From Ardenticatenaceae bacterium (GTDB taxonomy: Bacteria > Chloroflexota > Anaerolineae > Promineifilales > Promineifilaceae): a stretch of 55,694 nt of DNA. Every line of letters starts with the position of its first letter. Position 1 is the first letter of the stretch. The notes under the pieces were generated by a model. The model saw only the letters and a program-made list of their open reading frames with translations. It searched no databases and was not told the DNA's origin. Positions 40,997 through 47,900 of the stretch are shown piece by piece. The position numbers were made by a program, and so were the translations under genes. Where the stretch lies: contig JASJCR010000030.1 of the NCBI GenBank assembly GCA_030065875.1, positions 1 through 55,694 on the forward strand, written 5' to 3'.

Positions 40997-41509
40997 TTAA
41001 TCAATTTTTTGAGCGAGCTCGATTAACGCCTCCTCGGAAATTTCCAGGCCGATGACGCTCAGGGCGATCACATAATTGTTGTCTTTGCGCCACCACAGGC
41101 TGCCAAAGTTCCCCTCCAGGAAGATGTACGCTTCGTCACCCACGCCCGCCACCGGCTGGATGTCGACACCCTGCTCAGTGCCGCCCTGTGCCTGAGCTTT
41201 GACAAACTCTGTCGCCCACCCTTCTGAGGCGCTGCCGCTGGCCCAGATATTTAGCCCGAGGTTGCCTCCACTTTCCTCCGCTTGCCAAAAACAGGATGAA
41301 AACAGGCCGTCTTCGGCATCGCTGCCCGATTCGGTGATAGTTTCACTGGTGTTGGCCGCCGCGCTGACATCCGCCTCTTCCAGCAGGCCGCAGGCGCTTG
41401 GAACCGCATCCCCGCTGCCAAAACCGGCCTGGCCGCTGTCGCCACCGCACCCCGCCAGGACCCCCAGTATCGCGCTCAAAATGATAAACGTGTACAGAAC
41501 CTTCTTCAT
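40997..41509 (-). CDS. Hypothetical lipoprotein, DUF3558-like
   Basis: A 170-residue secreted lipoprotein. VLYTFIILSAILGVLAGC ends in a lipobox LAGC. A low-complexity Gly/Ser linker follows, then a small domain: PSACGLLEEADVSAAANT, DGLFSSCFWQ, GVGDEAYIF, WRKDNNYVIALSVIG, EALIELAQKI. This matches DUF3558-like exported proteins with one conserved disulfide. Function unknown. The next gene (ALDH) lies 17 bp upstream of its start on the same strand, so the two are probably co-transcribed. Confidence 0.7.
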   Translation of the reverse strand: MKKVLYTFIILSAILGVLAGCGGDSGQAGFGSGDAVPSACGLLEEADVSAAANTSETITESGSDAEDGLFSSCFWQAEESGGNLGLNIWASGSASEGWATEFVKAQAQGGTEQGVDIQPVAGVGDEAYIFLEGNFGSLWWRKDNNYVIALSVIGLEISEEALIELAQKID

Positions 41510-41526
41510 GTCACCTCTTCCAAAAG

Positions 41527-43932
41527 TTACTCTCCCATCGGCACCCAGACATTTTTAACCTGCGTGGCCTGACGCAAAAACTCATCCCCGGCCGCCTGCC
41601 CCTCATCAAGCCAGTCGATCTGTTGACCATAGGTCACCCAGGTGCGCTTCATGTTGTTAGCGGATAACAGCTCAACCTGCTGGCTGCCCACCGCATCGCC
41701 AAAATACCACATGGCGTCCACATCATCGTGGCCGGCCAGGGTTTTGCTTAGATGGTCCCGGCCGCCGGTGACGATATTAATCACCCCACCCGGCAAATCG
41801 GAGGTGTCGAGGATTTGATAAAAATCGGTGGCGCTCAGCGGATATTTCTCGGATGGAATCACCACGGTGGTGTTTCCCTTGGCGATGGCCGGGGCCAGCA
41901 GGGAGACAAACCCTAGCAGCGGATGTTCATCCGGACAGGAGATGCCGATCACCCCGACCGGCTCGTTCAGAGCCACAACCAGCCCGTAGAGCGTTGTTTC
42001 CTGCACCGTTCCACCGTGCTTGTCGGCATAGGCGGCATAGGTAAATAGCCGCGAAATGGCCAGATCAACCTCTTCTTTTGATGACTTGAGCGTCCGGCCG
42101 GTCATGCGTCGAATCTGCTGGGCAAATTCATCCGCCCGGGCGGCCAGATTTTCGGCCATGTAAAACAGGATTTGGGCCCGGTTGTGCGGGGTACGATCCG
42201 CCCACCCTTTGGCCGCATGAGCCGCTTCTACCGCGTTGCGAATATCCTTGCGGTTGCCGTCGCCAGCCCGGCCGGCGATCTCTCCCTTGGGGTTGACCAC
42301 CGGGTACATATACGCGCCGTCCGGTCGGGCCTGCTTCCCCCCGATATACATTTTGGCCGTGCGGTCCACCAGCCCGTTGCTGGCCACGGAGCTCCCGCCG
42401 CCGGGTCGCCCGTAAACCCGCTCACCCCAATTTTCAACTTCCGGAATTTCCGCCTGAATGCGCTTGTGCCCGGCCGGTTTGACATACTCAAACAGCCCTT
42501 CACGCCCCCCTTCCCGACCAAAGCCGCTTTCCCGATACCCACCAAACCCGGAGGCTGCGTCAAACAGATTGGTGCTGTTGATCCACACCGATCCAGCCTT
42601 GACCTTGGTGGCCACATCGAGCGCCAAATTGATATTTTCACTCCAAATGCTGGCCGCCAGGCCGTAGCGGGTGTTGTTGGCCAGGGCGATTGCCTCGGCC
42701 GGCATGCGGAAGGTCATCCCTACCAGCACCGGGCCAAAAATTTCCTCCTGCACGACGGATGAGGCCGGTTCGACGTTGGTGAGCAGGGTCGGTGGCACAA
42801 AAACCCCCTCGCTGGGCATCTCGCACTTGGCCACGTACAGGTCAGCCCCTTCAGCCAGCCCAATTTCAATCCACCGTTCAATCGTTTCTTTTTGACGCTG
42901 GTCTACTACCGCTCCCATATCCACATTTTTATCAAGCGAGTGGCCAACGCGCAGGGTGTCCATGCGCCGCTTAAGCTTGTCGTAAAATGCGGCCGAGATA
43001 TTCTCCTGCACCAGCAGGCGCGATCCGGCGCAGCACACTTCGCCCTGGTTAAACCAGATGGCGTCAACCACCCCTTCGATGGCCGCATCGATGTCGGCGT
43101 CATCAAAAACGATAAACGGGGATTTTCCACCCAGTTCAAGGGACAATTTTACGCCGCTGCCGGCCGTGATGCGGCGGATGCTCTTGCCCACCCCCGTTGA
43201 GCCGGTAAAGGCCAGCTTATCAAACCCGCCGTGGGCCACAATCGCCTTGCCTACCCCATCCGCACCGGTGACCACGTTGAGTACGCCCGGCGGCAGCCCC
43301 GCTTCGGCCGCAATTTCCGCAAACAGCAGGGCGCTCAGCGTCGTGGCTGAAGCCGGTTTAATGACCACCGTATTGCCCATCGCCAGAGCCGGAGCCACTT
43401 TCCAGGCCATCATCAGCAGGGGGAAGTTCCAGGGAATAATTTGCCCCACCACCCCTACCGGGCCGTAACCGGGAAGTTCGCGAGCCATCAGCTGCGCCCA
43501 GCCGGCGTGATGATAAAAGTGGCGGGCCACCAGCGGAATATCGATGTCGCGCGATTCGCGGATCGTCTTGCCGTTATCCAGGGACTCCACCACCGCCAAC
43601 AAGCGATGATGTTTTTGAATCCCCCGAGCGATGGCGTACAAAATGCGCGCTCGCTCATGATCGGCGGTTTGGGACCAGCCTTTAAACGCCTTTTTGGCCA
43701 CCTTATACGCGTTATCCACATCCTCAGCCGTGCCGTTGACTACCTCGGCCATTTTTTCGCCGGTGGCTGGGGCGATGACATCAAAATATTTTGCGTCGCT
43801 CGGCTGCAGCCACTGGCCGTTGACAAACATGCCAAAGCGCCGATTGTGATCGTCAAGCCAGGCGTTGGCTGTGGCGGCCGATTCTGGGGCCAGACCATAA
43901 GACATCGTATCAAAAATTTCGCGGACCGTCAT
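41527..43932 (-). CDS. Two-domain aldehyde dehydrogenase, ALDH16 type
   Basis: An 801-residue NAD-dependent aldehyde dehydrogenase with two ALDH-fold halves. The first (residues 35-490) is catalytic. IIPWNFPLLMMAWK binds NAD, FTGSTGVGKSI and LELGGKSP carry the NAD and general-base Glu, and the nucleophile aligns as Cys300 in NQGEVCCAGSR. The second half (about 530-801, YIGGKQARPDGAYMYPVVNPKG to YFGDAVGSQQVEL) keeps the fold but has no Cys in the expected place, so it is probably structural. This double layout defines the ALDH16 family, known from animals and some bacteria. The neighbouring deoC makes acetaldehyde, a natural substrate for it. Confidence 0.92.
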   Translation of the reverse strand: MTVREIFDTMSYGLAPESAATANAWLDDHNRRFGMFVNGQWLQPSDAKYFDVIAPATGEKMAEVVNGTAEDVDNAYKVAKKAFKGWSQTADHERARILYAIARGIQKHHRLLAVVESLDNGKTIRESRDIDIPLVARHFYHHAGWAQLMARELPGYGPVGVVGQIIPWNFPLLMMAWKVAPALAMGNTVVIKPASATTLSALLFAEIAAEAGLPPGVLNVVTGADGVGKAIVAHGGFDKLAFTGSTGVGKSIRRITAGSGVKLSLELGGKSPFIVFDDADIDAAIEGVVDAIWFNQGEVCCAGSRLLVQENISAAFYDKLKRRMDTLRVGHSLDKNVDMGAVVDQRQKETIERWIEIGLAEGADLYVAKCEMPSEGVFVPPTLLTNVEPASSVVQEEIFGPVLVGMTFRMPAEAIALANNTRYGLAASIWSENINLALDVATKVKAGSVWINSTNLFDAASGFGGYRESGFGREGGREGLFEYVKPAGHKRIQAEIPEVENWGERVYGRPGGGSSVASNGLVDRTAKMYIGGKQARPDGAYMYPVVNPKGEIAGRAGDGNRKDIRNAVEAAHAAKGWADRTPHNRAQILFYMAENLAARADEFAQQIRRMTGRTLKSSKEEVDLAISRLFTYAAYADKHGGTVQETTLYGLVVALNEPVGVIGISCPDEHPLLGFVSLLAPAIAKGNTTVVIPSEKYPLSATDFYQILDTSDLPGGVINIVTGGRDHLSKTLAGHDDVDAMWYFGDAVGSQQVELLSANNMKRTWVTYGQQIDWLDEGQAAGDEFLRQATQVKNVWVPMGE

Positions 43933-43948
43933 AACCTTTCTCCAAATT

Positions 43949-44022
43949 TAGCCGCGGATTGCCCGGATTTTCATTAACCAGAATGGAAATTTGCGAAAAT
44001 CTGCGTAATCTGCGGACAGTTC
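43949..44022. repeat. Decamer repeat between deoC and ALDH
   Basis: GCCGCGGATT, GCCCGGATTT, then inverted AAAATCTGCG, TAATCTGCGG (43991-44014): two units on each side in 10-bp phase. It fills the 91-bp gap of the probable deoC-ALDH operon. Confidence 0.72.
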
Positions 44023-44023
44023 A

Positions 44024-44986
44024 CTATCCCAGGGGCATGTATTTGGCCGAAGCGTAGCGGCCGCTGATATGATGCGACACCTGCCGCTCGATATCACCCA
44101 GCAGGCTGCTGGCCCCAAAGCGAAACAGCTCCGGGGTCAGCCACCCGTCACCCAATTCCTCTTTCATCAAAATTAACCACGCCAGGGCGTCTTTTGCCGT
44201 GCGAATTCCTCCGGCCGGTTTAAACCCGACTTTGAACCCGGTGCGTTCCTGATAGTCGCGGATCGCCCGGCACATGATCAGGCTAAACGGCAGGGTGGCG
44301 TTGACCTTGGTTTTTCCGGTGGAGGTTTTGATGAAGTCGGCGCCGGCCATCATACAGACGATGCTGGCCCGATAGACATTGGTCAGGGTGGCCAGCTCAC
44401 CGGTCTCGATAATCGTTTTGAGGTGGGCGGTATCCCCGCACGCCAGCCGGTAAGCTCTGACGTTGTCGTAAATTTCCTGCCAGTTGCCGGTAAAAACGTG
44501 TTCCCGGCCGATGACGATATCGATCTCTCCGGCACCCTCTTCAACCAGTTTTTCAATCCCTTCGACTCGCGGTGGTACAGGGACCTGCCCAGAAGGAAAA
44601 CCGGGAGAGACCACCGCCACCGGGATATCGGTGCCCTGCAGGGCGGCTACTGCTTCGCGGACGCGGTTGGGGTAAACACAAACCGCCCCCACGGTCAGGT
44701 TGACGTCCGCCATGCCCAACGCTTCGAGCTGCTCATGGCGGATAGGGTTGCGTGCCTTGGCGCAGAGACGCACCACTCGACCGGCCGTGTCGTTCCCTTC
44801 CAGGGTCGTTAAATCAATCATCGTCACCGCTTTGAGCAGCCAGGCCACCTGATGTTCTTTTTTGATCGAGCGTCTGGTCGTCAGGGTTTTGGCCCGCCGA
44901 CCGGCCGCGCTTTTATTGACCTGTGCCTGTCGTACCCAGGCCATATCAAGCTCACTGCCGCTGTTGCGTGGAATTGAGTGGGACAT
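44024..44986 (-). CDS. deoC: Deoxyribose-phosphate aldolase
   Basis: From the Met at 44986 (GAGG just upstream) this is a 320-residue class I aldolase that splits 2-deoxyribose-5-phosphate into acetaldehyde and glyceraldehyde-3-phosphate. The Schiff-base lysine is in ADFIKTSTGK. The usual companions VGAVCVYPNRV, GEIDIVIGREHVFTGNW, LKTIIETGEL and GFKPAGGIRTAKDA are all present. The N-terminal 60 residues (SIPRNSGSELDMAWVRQAQVN, then RAKTLTTRRSIKK) extend beyond the core DeoC fold, as in the long-type enzymes of some bacteria. It is transcribed ahead of the two-domain ALDH, giving a deoxynucleoside breakdown unit that oxidises the acetaldehyde. Confidence 0.95.
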   Translation of the reverse strand: MSHSIPRNSGSELDMAWVRQAQVNKSAAGRRAKTLTTRRSIKKEHQVAWLLKAVTMIDLTTLEGNDTAGRVVRLCAKARNPIRHEQLEALGMADVNLTVGAVCVYPNRVREAVAALQGTDIPVAVVSPGFPSGQVPVPPRVEGIEKLVEEGAGEIDIVIGREHVFTGNWQEIYDNVRAYRLACGDTAHLKTIIETGELATLTNVYRASIVCMMAGADFIKTSTGKTKVNATLPFSLIMCRAIRDYQERTGFKVGFKPAGGIRTAKDALAWLILMKEELGDGWLTPELFRFGASSLLGDIERQVSHHISGRYASAKYMPLG

Positions 44987-45092
44987 ATTTACCTCACAAA
45001 ACAACTGATCTGTTGTGAAAAGTCAACGAAGAATCGCTAACAAATATCTTAACCGATGATGGACAAAATCGCACCATGTAAATCGTTAGGCA

Positions 45093-45165
45093 AATAAAAA
45101 ACCGCGTGGTGGTGGCCACCAGACGCAGTTTAAAAGATCTGCCCCCTCAAGCTGAAGGGGCAGAT
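45093..45165 (-). terminator. Tandem terminator downstream of the membrane-protein gene
   Basis: On the minus strand two hairpins follow the membrane-protein gene. One has ATCTGCCCC paired with GGGGCAGAT (45157-45165 with 45137-45145). The other is CTGCGTCTGGTGG with CCACCACCACGCGG followed by TTTTTTATTT. The second is a good Rho-independent terminator. Confidence 0.72.
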
Positions 45166-45228
45166 TACCGCTCAAACGGTTCGCAGGCACCCTTTCACAA
45201 TTGAATGGGCATTTGCTCCGCCTTAAAA

Positions 45229-45612
45229 TTAATTTTGCATCGCCACTTTTGATTCATCCGGCCGGGCCATGCGCTCCAGATAGGACGCCACCAGATAAAA
45301 CGCGGCCGGGACCGTTAAAATTGCAATCCATGGCCCGCGGGGGAAACTCCCGCTTTCAATATAATTCCAGATGTAAAAAGCAACAAAACTACCGACAGCC
45401 AACCAGCCGCCGATTCTTTCCCAACGCCAGGCCAGGAACAGGCCAGTCAACAGGCCAACGGGGAAAAACAACACGCCAATCCACTCTGTGCCGGTGGGCA
45501 GCATACCGGGTTCAGCCAGCGTTTCTCCAATGACAAACGCCAAAACAAAAGCTAAAACCAGCAGGGATAAATTCCGTGCGGTCCACCGAAAAATCCAAAT
45601 CGTATTTTTCAT
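45229..45612 (-). CDS. Small four-helix membrane protein, function unknown
   Basis: A 127-residue inner-membrane protein with about four hydrophobic helices: LSLLVLAFVLAFVIGETLA, WIGVLFFPVGLLTGLFLAW, GGWLAVGSFVAFYIWNYI, WIAILTVPAAFYLVASYL. The spacing and the short Trp-rich loops resemble a small DUF7670-like family. It ends at a tandem terminator. No operon partner, no signal for regulation seen. Confidence 0.65.
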   Translation of the reverse strand: MKNTIWIFRWTARNLSLLVLAFVLAFVIGETLAEPGMLPTGTEWIGVLFFPVGLLTGLFLAWRWERIGGWLAVGSFVAFYIWNYIESGSFPRGPWIAILTVPAAFYLVASYLERMARPDESKVAMQN

Positions 45613-45767
45613 GATTCACCTCCGTAATGAAAGTGTGACGCACTCATTCATAATTCCATCATAAAAAAGAAAGACCCATCAAAGAAGTGTACTTTGTCAC
45701 GATTCTCCAATGCGCTTTGGTGAATTTTTGCCTAAAACAATTTGAAACTCGCTAATAGTTAAAACAT

Positions 45768-45796
45768 TTGACTCACACATATTTATGTGTAAAACT
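45768..45796 (+). promoter_or_regulatory. vapBC promoter/operator
   Basis: TTGACT (45768-45773), a 17-bp spacer, then weak AAAACT (45791-45796). The inverted repeat ACACAT-ATTT-ATGTGT (45775-45790) fills the spacer. VapBC complexes bind such repeats to repress their own operon. Placement fits autoregulation; the -10 box is poor. Confidence 0.45.
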
Positions 45797-45802
45797 TTGT
45801 GT

Positions 45803-46003
45803 ATGGCAACAAACTTAAATATCGATCCTGAACTTCTCGAAGAGGCATTAAAAATTGGGGGGCTGCGCACAAAACGGGAAACCGTGAATCAAGCGCTGGA
45901 TGAATTTATCAAAAGGCGCAAGCGACAGCAGCTTCTGCTTCTAGAGAAAAAAATCGAATATCACACCGATTACGATTACAAAGAAGCGCGGAGAAAACGA
46001 TGA
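45803..46003 (+). CDS. vapB: VapB-type antitoxin
   Basis: A 66-residue antitoxin: MATNLNIDPELLEEALKIGGLRTKRETVNQALDEFIKRRKRQQ forms the ribbon-helix-helix DNA-binding part, and the C-terminal LLEKKIEYHTDYDYKEARRKR would wrap around the toxin. The Met at 45803 is preferred; the earlier ATG at 45785 lies in the operator repeat. Its stop codon overlaps the toxin start by 4 bp (ATGA). Typical type II antitoxin that neutralises VapC and represses the operon. Confidence 0.85.
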   Translation: MATNLNIDPELLEEALKIGGLRTKRETVNQALDEFIKRRKRQQLLLLEKKIEYHTDYDYKEARRKR

Positions 46004-46410
46004 AGGTGGCTGTTGACACATCGGTATTTTCTCTATTTCTGCGCCGAAACACCGAATCGGTTTCCGGGAACCCTCACGTGAAGCTGTTCCGCGACTTGTT
46101 TGAGCGCGACCAGATCGCCTTATTGGGCGTCGTCTATCAGGAACTGCTCTCTGGAATTCGCCATCAATCTCAATTTGATCGCCTCAACGAAGGGTTGCTC
46201 GGCTTTGATATCATTCTCGCCACGGTCGACGACCACTTTCTGGCCGCAGAAATATTCAACAGCTGTCGACAAAGCGGGATTCAGGGATCCAGCGCTGATT
46301 TCTTAATTTGTGCCATGACAATCAATCGAGGTTACAGTTTGCTCACCACGGACCAGGATTTTGAGCACTATGCACAGGTCATTAATCTTGACTTAATCCA
46401 GCCCTTATAA
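46000..46410 (+). CDS. vapC: VapC-type PIN-domain ribonuclease toxin
   Basis: A 136-residue PIN-domain endoribonuclease. Four acidic Mg-binding residues are visible: Asp6 (VAVDTSVF), Glu48 (YQELLSGI), Asp100 (SADFLIC) and Asp118 (TTDQDF), the standard quartet. Targets of VapC toxins are specific tRNAs or rRNA. It follows the antitoxin directly with a 4-bp overlap. An ordinary, intact VapBC pair; it ends shortly before a long repeat-rich region. Confidence 0.92.
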   Translation: MKVAVDTSVFSLFLRRNTESVSGNPHVKLFRDLFERDQIALLGVVYQELLSGIRHQSQFDRLNEGLLGFDIILATVDDHFLAAEIFNSCRQSGIQGSSADFLICAMTINRGYSLLTTDQDFEHYAQVINLDLIQPL

Positions 46411-47174
46411 ACGACACATTAACTCAAGTTTAGACCTTATGAGGGACCGAATATTGAAAATTTACAAATAAAAACACATACAAACCATCCTCCCAAACAA
46501 GCCCGTCATCCTGGCCCCCGTCTTCACGGGGGTAAACTATGGCGGGGATCCACCAGTAGCCATTCAATGGATTTCCGCTTTCGCGGGAATGACGACTGGT
46601 TTGCAGATAGCACCAAGAAAAAAACAGGCGCGATTCTCCTGTCATTCAGAACGGAGCGCAGCGAAGTGAAGAATCTCGCCAAGTCCCAGTCAGAGAGGGC
46701 CGAATTGAAGAGGGTAAAGCGTTGTTCTAGCCACATACAACTTCATGCCAGTTGACGGGATCCTTCGCTCCGCTCAGGATGACAGGTAGACCGCGAAAGA
46801 TGAACCTGTTTATCGTAATCATTTAATTTATAAATCCCCATTATTCATCGGGAAGAAAAGGCAGCAGCTTGGCTTACGTGTTTAATATGGAATGGTGCAA
46901 CAAATCTAATACTTGAAGAGTATAATTTCATGTCATCATTGTGACGTTTTTCACATTTACAGTATGGCAGCATCATTGCTGACTAATTCCCTACAACAGA
47001 AATGTCACAAAACCGTAAAGGGTGGTGTTATGAAGTAAAGAACCTCTTCCTCTTCCACATTTAATGCTCAACACACACAAAGGAAGGGGTATTTATTTGT
47101 AAAAAGCAGGTGACAGGCTGACCATAACCTTCACAACACGCCAAAAACAGATTTAACCTTTCAAAATTTCCGCT
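46411..47174. repeat. 764-bp intergenic region with two bracketed repeat elements
   Basis: No supported gene. First element 46504-46594: CGTCATCCTGGCCCCCGTC, with CCCCCGTCTTCACGGGGG as a hairpin, to CGCTTTCGCGGGAATGACG. Second element 46639-46786: CTGTCATTCAGAACGGAGCG inverted to CGCTCCGCTCAGGATGACAG. Both are bracketed by CATTC- or GTCAT-type words, as at 38261-38653. Beyond 46787 the stretch is unique and AT-rich and should hold the promoter of the ABC operon. Confidence 0.68.
46940..46955. promoter_or_regulatory. CRP/FNR-type site candidate
   Basis: TGTGA-CGTTTT-TCACA matches the CRP consensus half-sites exactly with the right 6-bp spacer, about 220 bp before the ABC-transporter start. 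A TATAAT-like box lies at 46921, to its left. The match is good but single, and the true promoter has not been located. Confidence 0.4.
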
Positions 47175-47900
47175 ATGAATGAACCAATTATCTCCGTGGA
47201 CAACATCCACAAATCTTACTTAATGGGTAAAGACGCCGTGCCGGCCCTGCGCGGGGTGTCGCTAGATATTCAACAGGGCGATTTTGTCTGTCTAATGGGG
47301 CCCAGCGGTTCCGGGAAAACCACGCTGCTCAACATCATTGGCGGGCTTGACGAACCAAGCCGCGGCCATATCGTCATTGGTGGTGAAAACCTCGTTGCCC
47401 TGAGTGAAGATGAACTGGCCCGGCTGCGCTTACACCAGATGGGCTTCATTTTTCAGAATTACAATTTGCTGGCTAACTTTACCGCCTTTGAAAATGTCGA
47501 AGCTCCCATGGTTCTGGCCAGGGTCGGCCGCAAAGAGCGTAAAGAGCGGTCGACCGCCCTCCTGGAAAAGGTGGGGCTGGGAGATCGCGGGCACCACTAT
47601 CCCAGCGAACTTTCCGGAGGGCAGCAGCAGCGGGTGGCCATCGCCCGCGCCCTGGCCAATGACCCGCCAATCCTCATCGGGGATGAAATGACCGGTGACC
47701 TGGACAGTGAAACCGGGTTCGCCATCATGCGCCTGATTCAGGAACTTAATGAAGACGGGATGACGATCGTGTTTGTCACCCACGATCCGCGCATGGCCAC
47801 CTTTGCCGGAAAAGTGGTTAATCTGCGAGATGGCAAACTCCTAAATGAGCTGCCGGCCGATGAAATCTCCCAAATGGAGATGGTCGCCCATGATTCTTAA
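47175..47900 (+). CDS. ABC transporter ATP-binding protein (LolD/MacB-like)
   Basis: A 241-residue ATPase powering the downstream permease. Walker A is [12 protein letters not shown] (about residue 42), the signature is [16 protein letters not shown], Walker B is [13 protein letters not shown] (usual DEPTG has become DEMTG), and the H-loop is [10 protein letters not shown]. The family is that of LolCDE and MacB, which move lipoproteins or substrates across the outer face of the membrane. Its end overlaps the permease start (ATG 47890). Part of a three-gene exporter with a lipoprotein adaptor. Confidence 0.95.
   Translation: MNEPIISVDNIHKSYLMGKDAVPALRGVSLDIQQGDFVCLMGPSGSGKTTLLNIIGGLDEPSRGHIVIGGENLVALSEDELARLRLHQMGFIFQNYNLLANFTAFENVEAPMVLARVGRKERKERSTALLEKVGLGDRGHHYPSELSGGQQQRVAIARALANDPPILIGDEMTGDLDSETGFAIMRLIQELNEDGMTIVFVTHDPRMATFAGKVVNLRDGKLLNELPADEISQMEMVAHDS

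Noticed and set aside
46567..46755. 62-codon frame after vapC
   Set aside because: Lies wholly inside REP-like bracketed repeats.
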